Positions 1 through 7,791 are shown, counted from the first letter of the stretch. The stretch: 64,000 bases of DNA from DTWD01 sp963662965 (GCA_963662965.1 OY759970.1:434001-498000), one strand, 5' to 3'. The notes: generated by a model not told the origin, from the letters alone. Program-made: numbers and translations.

Positions 1-2
1 GC

Positions 3-439
3 CTGACCGCCGTGGCCGCCTTTGGCATCGGGAACCTGGTGCAGGCGAACTCCGTCGCCGACGCGTTGCGTGCGACCTTCGGCGTGCCGCTCGCTGTTTC
101 GGGAGCCATCATCGCGCTGGCGACGGCGCTCGTCGTGCTGGGCGGCATTCAGTCGATTGCGAAAACCGCGAGCGTGATCGTGCCCACGATGATCGTGTTC
201 TATCTGGTCGGCGGGCTGATCGTGCTCGCGATCAACTGGCGGACGCTCCCAGATATCGCGCTCCACGTATTCAGCGACGCGTTCTCGCCGGCCGCCGCGG
301 CCGGCGGGTTTGCCGGGGCGACCGTGACGCAAGGCATCCGATTCGGCATCGCCCGCGGTGTCTTCAGCAACGAGAGCGGCCTGGGCTCAGGCGCGATCGC
401 CGCGGCCGCGGCGCGGGCCCACCATCCGGTCGCCCAAGG
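3..439 (+). pseudogene. Sodium:alanine symporter (AGCS/AlsT family), internal fragment
   Basis: This is an internal piece of an inner-membrane Na+/amino acid carrier of the AGCS family. The reading frame is open at the window start and runs to about 439. The motifs FGIGNLVQANSVAD and RGVFSNESGLGSG are typical of AGCS transporters, and several hydrophobic segments are visible between them (for example the stretch around 91-235). The frame is cut inside the conserved GLGSG-AAA region by the 118-bp element that starts at 440. What follows that element is unrelated to the carrier, so the C-terminal half is lost here rather than simply split. The N-terminus lies outside the window. Confidence 0.8.
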
Positions 440-557
440 GTATTGTCAAGTTAAGCGGAATCGCGATGATCGACCCCCAACATACCGGGTTCGCGACGGG
501 ACTCGAGCCCATCATCTTGGGGGTCGGTCAGCCTGATTCTGCTTAACTTGACAATAC
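440..557. mobile_element. MITE family I, copy 1 (118 bp)
   Basis: The element is bounded by 17-bp inverted ends, GTATTGTCAAGTTAAGC and its complement. The interior is itself palindromic (a CGACCCCCAA arm near 469-478 and its partner TTGGGGGTCG near 519-528), so the whole element could fold as one hairpin. It has no coding capacity. The ends resemble those of the IS6 elements in this window (GGCATTGTC and GGCACTGTC), so mobilisation in trans by that transposase is likely. Three relatives lie at 28524, 58182 and 61531. Confidence 0.75.
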
Positions 558-558
558 T

Positions 559-664
559 GACCTGGGCCTCCGTTCCCGAGGACTATGACGTTCAACTCAA
601 AGCGCTGCGCAGACACCTCGACATCAGTCAGTCTGGACTCGCGCGCCTGGTCGGAGCCGCGGCA
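559..664 (+). pseudogene. XRE-type HTH regulator fragment
   Basis: A 35-codon remnant reads TWASVPEDYDVQLKALRR and then a helix-turn-helix core with SQSGLARLVGAA. It closely matches the C-terminal HTH of the intact regulator at 47196-47807 (WASVPADYDVQIRALRR, SQAQLATLVGAA). The match stops at the GAA residues and the following sequence is unrelated. It is a scrap left by rearrangement between the MITE and the Rieske fragment. Confidence 0.6.
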
Positions 665-674
665 TGGGCGTCGT

Positions 675-1049
675 CTACCTGACCAGCATGACTTGATTGA
701 GCCGCGAGCCGTCTCGGACGACCGCGGTCGTCGGGTCCATCGGGTAGGCGAACAGCTGTGGATCGCCCAAGACGACATCATCCGGCGCGACCACCTGGCC
801 CGCGCGCGCCCCGAGTGCGAAGACGAAGCGGTCGTGTGGTTGCGGCCGCGTCTGTGTGGGGTCGGGTTCCTGTGCGATCGCGCGAAGCGGCAGCGCCAGC
901 GAGAGGCTTGCCGCACCGGCGCGGAGCGGCAGTGCCAGCGAGAGGCTTGCCGCGCCGGCGCGGAGCGGCAGTGCCAGCGAAAGGCTCGCCGCGCCGCGCA
1001 GGACCGCGCGCCGACCGATGAGGCGCGTGCTGGGAGGACGGGTGCGCAC
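675..1049 (-). pseudogene. Rieske-type iron-sulfur protein, N-terminal part with triplicated Tat leader
   Basis: The N-terminus has a twin-arginine leader (IGRRAVLRGAASLSLAL). Its hydrophobic core is a 13-residue unit, AGAASLSLALPLR, repeated about three times and encoded by 39-bp direct repeats at about 897-1013. The mature part (VVAPDDVVLGDPQLFAYPMDP, ending DGSRLNQVMLVR) resembles the start of Rieske [2Fe-2S] proteins of the cytochrome bc complex that are exported by the Tat system. The frame stops at 675, before any CxH...CxxH cluster motif, so the functional domain is missing. The gene starts 2 nt after the kamA stop on the same strand, which suggests they were co-transcribed. A second, shorter copy is at 58384-58491. 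Confidence 0.6.
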
Positions 1050-1051
1050 GA

Positions 1052-2191
1052 CTACGCTGGGACCGGCTCAGCTGGGACGAGCTGGTCGAGCCAGTAGGCC
1101 TCGTCGTCGCGGCGGCGGATGAGGAAGCGGCCGAGGTCATCCAGATCCTTCGCCTGGTGATAGCGGAGATACATCCGCTCCTCGTCGACTGCCATGATCT
1201 CGACTTTGCCGGTCTCGTGTGACATGCAGTAGCGAGCGCGTCGCGCCAAACCCGATCCCTGCCGGAGCGCCTGCTGGAAGATCTCCCAGCCGCGCACGAT
1301 CGGCACTTCGTACGGCTCGTTCCCGGCGGTCGGGCGTCCCTGGAACAGGTAATAGGGCGGGCAGCCGATGTAGGACAAGGTCGCGTACAACTCGGCGAGG
1401 ACATACGGGTCGTCGTTGATGCCCTTGATCAGCGGGCATTGGTTGACGCAGACGACGCCGTTTCTGATGCACGCATCGATGCCCTCGATGGCCACGTCGG
1501 TCAGCTCGCGCGGATGATCGAAGTGGGCCATCATGTAGATGCGGTGCTCGGGCGTGGAGTACTTCCGGAACGCGGCCTGCAGCGCATCGTCGCCCAGCAC
1601 ACGCCACGGGTCGAACGCGGGCATCTTGGAGCCGAGCCGGATGATCCGGACATGCGGAACGGCTCCGAGCGCCTCGAAGATGTTGACGAGCCGGCGCGTG
1701 CTCATCAGCAGCGGATCGCCGCCGGTCAGCAGGACGTTGGTGACCTCCGGATGGTCGGCGATATAGCGGAGGCCGTCACTGATGTCGTTCATCACCTCGT
1801 CGTTCTCGTCCATGAACAGCCGCTTCCGGAAGCAGTAGCGGCAGTACGCCCCGCAGACCTCGTTGCACAGGAGGAGCACCGTATCGGTGTATTTGTGCTG
1901 GACGCCGCGTGCAACGGTGACACTCGCCTCGTTGCTGGCGTCGAGCCGTCCCCAGTCGATGAGCTCCTCGTCGCGCGGAATGATCAGCTGGCGGATCGGA
2001 TCCTCGGGGTCGTTCCAATCGATGAGCCCGAGGTAGTAGTCATTCGCCCTGAACACGTACTTATCCGCAACCGGTTTCAGCCGTTCCCGCTCCTGGGGCG
2101 TCAGCTGTTCGATCTGGTCGAGACGCCGGACGTAGCTCACCCGCTTCCGGGTGGTGGGCCGCGTCGTGGCGTTGGTCGGTGTCTGGGGCAT
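1052..2191 (-). CDS. KamA-family radical SAM aminomutase, copy 1
   Basis: The 379-aa product is a radical S-adenosylmethionine enzyme of the lysine 2,3-aminomutase family. The [4Fe-4S] motif CxxxCxxC is at Cys113, Cys117 and Cys120 (EVCGAYCRYCFRK). LLTGGDPLLMS, a SAM-binding strand, and a KamA-type C-terminal half with VNQCPLIKGIND follow. Family members use PLP and SAM to move an amino group between the alpha and beta carbons of lysine or a related amino acid. The length fits the family. The exact substrate cannot be read from sequence; relatives act on lysine, glutamate or EF-P lysine. The Rieske fragment follows on the same strand. An apparently identical second copy is at 58494-59633. Confidence 0.88.
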   Translation of the reverse strand: MPQTPTNATTRPTTRKRVSYVRRLDQIEQLTPQERERLKPVADKYVFRANDYYLGLIDWNDPEDPIRQLIIPRDEELIDWGRLDASNEASVTVARGVQHKYTDTVLLLCNEVCGAYCRYCFRKRLFMDENDEVMNDISDGLRYIADHPEVTNVLLTGGDPLLMSTRRLVNIFEALGAVPHVRIIRLGSKMPAFDPWRVLGDDALQAAFRKYSTPEHRIYMMAHFDHPRELTDVAIEGIDACIRNGVVCVNQCPLIKGINDDPYVLAELYATLSYIGCPPYYLFQGRPTAGNEPYEVPIVRGWEIFQQALRQGSGLARRARYCMSHETGKVEIMAVDEERMYLRYHQAKDLDDLGRFLIRRRDDEAYWLDQLVPAEPVPA

Positions 2192-2404
2192 TGACGTTGG
2201 TGTCTAACGCTCGGTTTCCCTTCGACGGTTCCGACTGACAGCGGGGTCGCCGGAGGCTGCCCGGTCGCGAGTGACACACCCCGACGACCGGATGGAGAAC
2301 AGCGGGCTGAGAAGTATCGGGTGCGGTTCGCCCGGATGCAAGCCCGATCGGGAAACCCGGATAGACCCATAAAACGCCAGATGTCCTCCCAAGCGGCCAG
2401 GCGA

Positions 2405-2818
2405 TCCTCTTTTCCATCAGCGGGACGACCGGGACGAGCGACCGCATTGCAGTGTACTCGCGTGAGGCCGACGACCACACCGAACTCTTGGACGGGAGGT
2501 TCCCTCGCTATGTGGCGTCCGGCCACATTGTGTTTGTCCGCGGTAACGCCCTGTGGGCCGTGCCGTTTGATCAGGAACGACTGGTGCTCATGGGCGACCC
2601 GACGCCGCTGATCGACGGCGTTCGAGTTGGACAATTCTTCAGAGGCGGGCCGTTTTCGGTGGCGGACGACGGCACGCTCGTGCTACACGCGCGGTCAGGT
2701 CCCTGAGGAGCTGCACTCCCTCGTGTGGGTTGATCCTGACGGTGTGACCGAGCCGCTCCGTGGCGCCCGGCCAGATCGCTACTTGAGCGTCCACCTGTCG
2801 CCCGACGGGCACTCCTGA
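2405..2818 (+). pseudogene. WD40/TolB-like sensor tail of a Ser/Thr kinase, frameshifted relic
   Basis: Frame pieces at 2452-2706 (RYVASGHIVFVRGNALWAVPFD, ADDGTLVLHA) and 2627-2818 (HSLVWVDPDGVTEPL, LSPDG) together look like the beta-propeller repeats found at the C-terminus of acidobacterial Pkn-type kinases. The two pieces are in different frames, joined near 2700, and there is no kinase domain upstream. The sequence just after it (2842-2880, FFAMFRDQRARELAV) also occurs before the IS6 element at 31860. Confidence 0.55.
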
Positions 2819-2841
2819 GTAAACGTACCGTTCTGGGACGA

Positions 2842-2880
2842 TTTCTTCGCGATGTTTCGCGACCAGAGGGCGCGTGAGTT
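2842..2880 (+). repeat. Shared 39-bp flank upstream of IS6 (copy 1)
   Basis: About 39 bp here, reading FFAMFRDQRARELAV, recur with a few changes at 31821-31859 (FFAMFRDERARGLAV), and again in the large repeat at 60284-60322. In each place the next base begins an IS6-family element. Confidence 0.6.
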
Positions 2881-3670
2881 GGCTGTCAACTTAACGAGTC
2901 CGGGCCAGAATGAGGCGAGTTGATCCCAGGATCAGGCTGCCGTCACCTGGGCCCACACGGTGAACGACCGTGCTCGCAACATCCGATGATGAGCCGCCCT
3001 GAGTAGGTGTCGACCCACGCGAAAGAGATTCTGAATGACACCGTGGACGTGCAAGAACCGCTGCGCGTGGTCGGATGACGTGAAGCCTCGCATCTGACGT
3101 TCGCGTTGTCGCGTGGGTTGATGCGAGACTTCGGCGCGATTGTTCGCGTATCGCCTCGTGTCATGGGTGACCAGCGGCATGAGGTCCCGATGGGCGACAC
3201 GGTAGCTGCCCAGCTTGTCGGTCACGAGCCGCACGGGTTCCTGTCGCTGACTCTTCAACAGTCGGCGAAAGAATCTCCGCGCTGCACGCCCGTCCCGACG
3301 GGGTTGTACGAGGATGTCGATCAGGTCACCGTCTTGATCCACCGCGCGCCAGAGATACTGGCGCTGACCGTTGATCGTCACGAAGACTTCGTCCAGGAAC
3401 CACGTATCTCCGAGTCGACCCTGTCGGCGCTTCAACTGCCGAGCGTAGTCGGGGCCGAACTTCCCGCACCACTGGCGAACGGTTTCGTAGGACACGATGA
3501 TTCCTCGTTCGGCCAGCAAATCCTCCACATCCCGGAAGCTCATGCAGTATCTGTGGTAGAGCCAGACGGCATGGCTGATGATTTCGGGCGGAAAGCGATG
3601 CCGATGGTAGCGGGGCCGGCGAGTGTTCATCCCGGCATTGTGCCGGACGGAGAGTTAACCTGACAATGCC
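2881..3670 (-). mobile_element. IS6-family element A, copy 1
   Basis: The 790-bp element has a left end GGCTGTCAACTTAACGAG and a right end TTAACCTGACAATGCC. The left end lacks two bases found in the other A copies (GGCACTGTC). No 8-bp target duplication is seen: a kinase relic lies on one side and a tmRNA-like 3' end on the other. Confidence 0.85.
2932..3630 (-). CDS. IS6-family transposase (element A, copy 1)
   Basis: The 232-aa single-ORF transposase starts MNTRRPRYHRHRFPPEIIS. After a short HTH region (FRDVEDLLAERGI) comes a DDE catalytic core, with Asp in WFLDEVFVTING, Asp in RLVTDKLGSY and Glu in NRAEVSHQPTRQ. IS6 enzymes act by replicative transposition and form cointegrates between replicons. 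The frame is intact. This copy and copy 6 have a distinguishing change opposite the antisense TLSALQL position, where the other A copies differ. Confidence 0.9.
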   Translation of the reverse strand: MNTRRPRYHRHRFPPEIISHAVWLYHRYCMSFRDVEDLLAERGIIVSYETVRQWCGKFGPDYARQLKRRQGRLGDTWFLDEVFVTINGQRQYLWRAVDQDGDLIDILVQPRRDGRAARRFFRRLLKSQRQEPVRLVTDKLGSYRVAHRDLMPLVTHDTRRYANNRAEVSHQPTRQRERQMRGFTSSDHAQRFLHVHGVIQNLFRVGRHLLRAAHHRMLRARSFTVWAQVTAA

Positions 3671-3713
3671 CTTTGGACCCTGCCGGGCGAGAGTTCGATT
3701 CTCTCCAGCTCCA
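3671..3713 (+). ncRNA. ssrA: 3' terminal fragment of tmRNA (ssrA)
   Basis: The fragment holds TTTGGAC, then a T-arm GAGAG-TTCGATT-CTCTC, and the acceptor strand CAGCTCCA, the characteristic 3' end of tmRNA (acceptor partner GGAGCTG). No tRNA-like 5' half, tag reading frame or pseudoknots lie upstream, because an IS6 end abuts it. CCA is not encoded. tmRNA 3' ends are common integration sites, so this may be an att remnant rather than a broken gene. Confidence 0.5.
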
Positions 3714-3740
3714 CTCTTCAAGTGCAATCCTAGCATGGAG

Positions 3741-3769
3741 CTAGCAGCCCGTGGTTAAACGGCCTCTTC
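3741..3769 (-). mobile_element. Solo IS1182-type end
   Basis: The 29-bp stretch beginning CTAGCAGCCCGTGG and ending CGGCCTCTTC is repeated, with one difference, at 23181-23209, just past the stop codon of an IS1182-like transposase fragment. It is probably the outer end of that element, cut off by the neighbouring IS6 copy. Confidence 0.4.
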
Positions 3770-3771
3770 AT

Positions 3772-4563
3772 GGCACTGTCAACTTAACGAGTCCGGGCCA
3801 GAATGAGGCGAGTTGATCCCAGGATCAGGCTGCCGTCACCTGGGCCCACACGGTGAACGACCGTGCTCGCAACATCCGATGATGAGCCGCCCTGAGTAGG
3901 TGTCGACCCACGCGAAAGAGATTCTGAATGACACCGTGGACGTGCAAGAACCGCTGCGCGTGGTCGGATGACGTGAAGCCTCGCATCTGACGTTCGCGTT
4001 GTCGCGTGGGTTGATGCGAGACTTCGGCGCGATTGTTCGCGTATCGCCTCGTGTCATGGGTGACCAGCGGCATGAGGTCCCGATGGGCGACACGGTAGCT
4101 GCCCAGCTTGTCGGTCACGAGCCGCACGGGTTCCTGTCGCTGACTCTTCAACAGTCGGCGAAAGAATCTCCGCGCTGCACGCCCGTCCCGACGGGGTTGT
4201 ACGAGGATGTCGATCAGGTCACCGTCTTGATCCACCGCGCGCCAGAGATACTGGCGCTGACCGTTGATCGTCACGAAGACTTCGTCCAGGAACCACGTAT
4301 CTCCGAGTCGACCCTGTCGTCGCTTCAACTGCCGAGCGTAGTCGGGGCCGAACTTCCCGCACCACTGGCGAACGGTTTCGTAGGACACGATGATTCCTCG
4401 TTCGGCCAGCAAATCCTCCACATCCCGGAAGCTCATGCAGTATCTGTGGTAGAGCCAGACGGCATGGCTGATGATTTCGGGCGGAAAGCGATGCCGATGG
4501 TAGCGGGGCCGGCGAGTGTTCATCCCGGCATTGTGCCGGGCGGAGAGTTAACCTGACAATGCC
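3772..4563 (-). mobile_element. IS6-family element A, copy 2
   Basis: The 792-bp element has full ends, GGCACTGTCAACTTAAC and GTTAACCTGACAATGCC. The flanking octamers (CTCTTCAT and GTCGGATG) differ, so there is no target duplication. It lies between an IS1182-type end and an IS5 end fragment. Confidence 0.88.
3825..4523 (-). CDS. IS6-family transposase (element A, copy 2)
   Basis: The 232-aa product has the same protein sequence as copy 1, with intact HTH and DDE residues. It lies only 194 bp from the copy 1 reading frame in the same orientation, so the two could recombine and remove the tmRNA fragment between them. Confidence 0.9.
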   Translation of the reverse strand: MNTRRPRYHRHRFPPEIISHAVWLYHRYCMSFRDVEDLLAERGIIVSYETVRQWCGKFGPDYARQLKRRQGRLGDTWFLDEVFVTINGQRQYLWRAVDQDGDLIDILVQPRRDGRAARRFFRRLLKSQRQEPVRLVTDKLGSYRVAHRDLMPLVTHDTRRYANNRAEVSHQPTRQRERQMRGFTSSDHAQRFLHVHGVIQNLFRVGRHLLRAAHHRMLRARSFTVWAQVTAA

Positions 4564-4670
4564 GTCGGATGCACTCTCGACTTCACATCGAGATCATGAC
4601 CCGCCGGCGGTCACGATGGTCAACATGCCGGCCACTGCTCGCCCACCGCGCTGAATCAGCGCACCAACGC
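4564..4670 (-). mobile_element. IS5-type end fragment (same family as 18018-19098)
   Basis: This 107-bp piece carries the 5' end of the IS5-like transposase (complement of the start, with the SRVHP region) and the terminal inverted repeat GCGCACCAACGC. It is nearly identical to 18992-19098. The rest was removed at the IS6 boundary at 4563. Confidence 0.7.
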
Positions 4671-4690
4671 CACGACTTGGTGGCCTTGAT

Positions 4691-5284
4691 CTAGCGTAGA
4701 ACCCACTGCACTCCGGTGAGGACGGTGGCGGCGTTCACGCCGAGGTTCTCGCCCGCGGTACCGGCGTTCGAGATGTGGTGACTGCGGAACTCGACGATCA
4801 ACCCTGGTCCGCGCAGCGGCACCACCCGGACGCCGACGCCGTAGATCAACTGAAAGTTGAACACGCGGTCCAGTTCAGGAATGCTGAGGTTAGTCCAGAT
4901 CAGTCCGCTGATCGCGACGACGTACGGCGTCCATCCACGGTCGTCCCAGACGTGGTAGCGCCCGCCAATCGCGGCCGCGCCGCCGCCGACGGCAGTCTCC
5001 GGTTGGGAGTAGAGGAACAGCGTGCCTTCGCCGTACAGCTCCAGGTGGTTGGTGACGAATCGGCCAAGCTGAGGATGAAACGCGACGAATTGCACGTCGC
5101 TCTTGGTCTTGCCGTAGCCTGGGGTCCACGAATGTCCCCAGCCGCCCACCAGTCCACGAGTCCAGTTGCCGGTGGCCAGGCGGCCCTGCTGGGCGGCCGC
5201 TGCCGCAGGCGTGAGCGCGAGCAGCAGAGCGAGCGCTACCGTTCGCTTCAGGTGCCGAGAGAGGGCGTCACGGCCTGCGATCAT
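4691..5284 (-). CDS. Acyloxyacyl hydrolase, PagL-like lipid A deacylase
   Basis: The 197-aa precursor has a signal peptide (KRTVALALLLALTPAAAAAQQ, cleaved after about residue 32). An outer-membrane beta-barrel follows, with alternating aromatic strands. The C-terminus holds the PagL signature EFRSHHISNAG, giving His170 and Ser172, with Glu179 as a likely third catalytic residue. PagL enzymes remove the 3-O acyl chain of lipid A in the outer leaflet of the outer membrane. The chosen start gives a normal n-region before the hydrophobic core; a longer upstream reading overlaps the SDR gene and is rejected. The SDR gene ends 20 nt upstream on the same strand, so the two may be co-transcribed. Confidence 0.78.
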   Translation of the reverse strand: MIAGRDALSRHLKRTVALALLLALTPAAAAAQQGRLATGNWTRGLVGGWGHSWTPGYGKTKSDVQFVAFHPQLGRFVTNHLELYGEGTLFLYSQPETAVGGGAAAIGGRYHVWDDRGWTPYVVAISGLIWTNLSIPELDRVFNFQLIYGVGVRVVPLRGPGLIVEFRSHHISNAGTAGENLGVNAATVLTGVQWVLR

Positions 5285-5304
5285 CGGGTGTGTCCACGCC
5301 GGCG

Positions 5305-6012
5305 TCAGTCTTTCGGGTTCGTGGCAAACACAGTCAGTTCGATCGTGAACCCGCGGTCGTCCATCTCGAGCGCCGACCGAACGGCGTGCGCGATGTCGTC
5401 GCCCTGCAGCTTCGTCGGGTTCTCCTTGTTCTGCGGGAGCCCGGCCGTGGCGTAGAAGTCGGTGAGCACCTCGCTGGGATTCACGAGCATCACCCGGACG
5501 TTGTACGGTCGCAGCTCGGCGCGCCAGCACTCCGTCATCCCACGCAGCGCGAACTTGCTGCCGTAGTATGCTGTGCCCTTCGTGGCGCCCCGAACGGCCG
5601 CGGTCGAACCGATGTTGACGATGTGGCCGCTGTTCCGCTCCATGAAGTACTTCGCGGCCTCACGCGCCATCAGCATGGCGCCGGTGACATTGGTCGCGAA
5701 CACCCGTTCAAAGCTGGCGAGATCCATCTCGACGAGGGGCTTGAACACGCCGAAGCCAGCGTTGTTCACGAGGACGTCGAGGTGATCGAAGGCCTGAAAC
5801 AGCTCCTTGTAGCTCCGACGGACGTCCGCCTCCCGTGCCACGTCGGCGTGGATCGGATGGGCGCCGATCGTCTTGGCGGTGGCCGTCAGCCGCTGCTTGT
5901 CGCGGCCCGTGATCGCGACCTTCGCGCCGGCTTCGGTCAACGTCTTCGCGATCGCGAAACCGATGCCGCTCGATCCCCCTGTCACCAGCGCGGTCGCGTC
6001 CTTCAGATTCAT
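5305..6012 (-). CDS. Short-chain dehydrogenase/reductase (SDR)
   Basis: The 235-aa cytosolic NAD(P)-dependent oxidoreductase is of the classical SDR type. The cofactor-binding glycine motif TGGSSGIG is at residues 11-18, NNAG near 87-90, and the catalytic Ser with YxxxK (YYGSK) near 150. GRDK after beta-2 suggests NADP preference. The length is typical. The ATG start precedes a standard SDR first strand (NLKDATALVTGG). The substrate cannot be inferred. It lies upstream of the PagL-like gene. The sequence upstream of it has been replaced by IS5 debris, so the native promoter may be damaged. Confidence 0.85.
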   Translation of the reverse strand: MNLKDATALVTGGSSGIGFAIAKTLTEAGAKVAITGRDKQRLTATAKTIGAHPIHADVAREADVRRSYKELFQAFDHLDVLVNNAGFGVFKPLVEMDLASFERVFATNVTGAMLMAREAAKYFMERNSGHIVNIGSTAAVRGATKGTAYYGSKFALRGMTECWRAELRPYNVRVMLVNPSEVLTDFYATAGLPQNKENPTKLQGDDIAHAVRSALEMDDRGFTIELTVFATNPKD

Positions 6013-6106
6013 GGTTCAATCCCCCGATCAATGTACGTCGTCGTGAGCATTGTGCCCCACCTCTCACCGACTCCGTGACTCCGCGGCGATCGTGGCGGCC
6101 ACCCAG

Positions 6107-6340
6107 GGGCACTGACGCGGTCATCCGATTGAGGATCTCACAGCCAAGGACGACCTCACTCCCCTGCCCCGCTGGACTCCGGGCGCGAAGGCCATCGCCA
6201 ATGATGGACGTGTAGCGGAAGCACGCGTTCTCCACCCGGCCCTGACGATGGTACCCTGACGCCAGCTTCCAGCGGCGCCGGCCGAGCGTCTTCACTACCG
6301 TGATCGTCCGATCCCGCTCGGGCGACCGCGGGCCGTGGCT
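6107..6340 (-). pseudogene. IS5-type transposase C-terminal remnant
   Basis: The minus strand reads GRRRWKLASGYHRQGRVENACF and LGCEILNRMTA, the C-terminus of an IS5-family transposase. The remnant is cut at 6340 by a second IS5 element. A close relative of this tail is at 54794-54951, ending in RPVSYRIGR and a stop. Confidence 0.6.
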
Positions 6341-7427
6341 GCCTTGGTGCACAACTCCATTGAGGGCTGAGAGTCTCCCGTGACTCCGCCTGCCGGTCAT
6401 CCGATCATCTCGCCATCGGGGATCCCGAGCGCCGTCATGGTGTTCAGGATCTTGCACCCCAACCTCACCTCGACTCTCTGGGACGCCAGTCCCCTCGCTC
6501 GCATCGCTGAGCCCAGGATGGCCTTGTAGCGGTGGAACGTCGTCTCCACCTTGCTTCGCCTGCTGTAGCCCGATGCGACGTACCACTTCCGTTTCCCAAC
6601 ACGTGATCGTGCTCGGATGTTACGAGTCCGCTGTCGCGTGCCCGCGGAGTCGAGCGCGAGCTGAGCGCCCTTTCGTGGCGGTATCAGCACCTTCGGCGAT
6701 CGATGAGCACGGTGATTCTCCAGCGTCTTCTAGACGTCGCCGGTGTCGTACGCGGCGTCGGCCTTGGCCGAGGCGATGGGACGCTCGATCTGGCCGACGA
6801 GTGACGCCACCCGGGAAGCGTCTCGAGCCCGCTTGCTCGTGAGCGCGCAGGCGACCACGTCACTGGTTGGCTCATCCACAGCGAGGTGCAGCTTGCGGTA
6901 GTCCCTGGCTTTCGGCGGAGTGCGCAACTGGCCGACGTGCACTGAAAGACCGCTGCTGTCGATGCGGAGGTGGACGGGCTTCACGGTTCGCCTCTCGTAG
7001 GAAGCAACCTTCCCCAGCCTCGCCTTGCGCCTCGAGATCGTGCTGTGGTCGGGCACGTCGTTGTCCAGATTCAGGAGCGTCAGCAGCGAGCGCAGGAAGC
7101 CCTCAGTCTGCCTGGACGCCAGGCCAAACACCAAGCCCAAGGTGACCGTCGTCTCGATGGCGTGGTTCGAGTACTTGCGTTGTCGGCCTGGCTTCCTGCG
7201 CGTCGGCCTCGGCGAGTTCCAGTTGGCGAGCTTGCCATCGGTGAGTCCGAGCCCGACGGTCAGACTCCCGCGAGCGCGGAGACCCGTCTCGTACTCCCGC
7301 CAATTCCGGACACGGTAGGCCTTCTGGACGTACTGCCGCTGGGTGCGCTTGAAACTCGTCATGCGGGACCTCGGATCTCGGGGTGGAGGGCAATTATTGA
7401 CCGAGATCGCGAGTTGTGCACCAAGGC
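6341..7427 (-). mobile_element. IS5-family element (type 2)
   Basis: The 1087-bp element has inverted ends GCCTTGGTGCACAACTC and GAGTTGTGCACCAAGGC. A 3' half of the same element, in the other orientation, is at 25449-26004. Confidence 0.8.
6397..7362 (-). pseudogene. IS5-family transposase with in-frame TAG (type 2)
   Basis: The frame starts MTSFKRTQRQYVQKAYRVRN and runs 321 codons, with one stop codon at 6730-6732 (AAYDTGDV, stop, KTLENHRAH). The upstream part carries the first DDE Asp (RIDSSGLSVHVG) and the downstream part carries the C-terminal region (GKRKWYVASGYSRRSKVETTF). Related enzymes have a tyrosine at the stop position, so this looks like TAC changed to TAG. The copy at 25449-26004 has the same stop, so the element seems to have spread after the mutation, was mobilised in trans, or is read through. 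Confidence 0.8.
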
Positions 7428-7702
7428 ACCTGCGCGCTACTCGTCTGATTCGATGATGGCGACTCGCAGACCTCGAACAACCCACGGACTCATTCTCTGC
7501 GAACGCGCCACGGACCGAGCTCCGTGGCCACGTAAATCCATGTACCAAGAGGCGAAGTTCTGCGCTGAGATGCCGGCTCTCGGTGACAACGTCATGTCCG
7601 ACACATGTTGAAGTTGATACTCCGGATTCACAACCGCGATGCCAGGTCGGCAGTGCACCACCTTGGTGTTGTTCGTGCCGAACACCTGGGATGGCACCAT
7701 CG
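7428..7702 (-). other. Unassigned stretch with an 87-codon open frame
   Basis: The minus strand is open for 87 codons (7437-7700), ending SPWVVRGLRVAIIESDE. I do not recognise the product, and the frame abuts the IS5 end, so it may be the 3' part of a gene whose start has been lost. From 7739 to 7791 there is nothing recognisable. Confidence 0.2.
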
Positions 7703-7738
7703 GGTGCTTGCGCCGGTCGCTGTTGATCGGTCGCCTTC
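7703..7738 (+). repeat. 36-bp direct repeat, left copy
   Basis: The repeat starts GGTGCTTGCGCCGGTCGC and ends GGTCGCCTTC. It recurs at 8504-8539, 801 bp away, in the same orientation. The pair brackets the IS1-like fragment and the RodZ tail. Confidence 0.75.
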
Positions 7739-7791
7739 ACCTCCGAGATCTTGGGCGAAAACCGCGGGTTCCCCCCAGGTACACTTGAGCG

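Larger units (their letters stand above)
944..3671. repeat. 2.7-kb direct repeat, copy 1
   Basis: The segment from the Rieske leader through kamA, the kinase relic and an IS6 element recurs at 58386-61113 with a constant offset of 57442 bp. By eye the two are identical except for a substitution in the IS6 non-coding end (GTGCCGGACGG here, GTGCCGGGCGG there). Sequences outside both boundaries differ. Confidence 0.9.

Noticed and set aside
897..1013. Regular 39-bp repeats that might suggest a CRISPR array
   Set aside because: The units are contiguous, without spacers, and encode the 13-residue leader repeat of a Tat signal.
1439..2194. 251-codon frame antisense to kamA (and 58881-59636)
   Set aside because: Shadow of a strongly conserved radical SAM gene; its composition shows no coding sense of its own.
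3106..3663. 185-codon open frame antisense to each IS6 transposase (also at 3999, 10135, 14860, 20757, 32085, 60548)
   Set aside because: It exists only because it mirrors the conserved transposase and has no independent motif or ribosome site.
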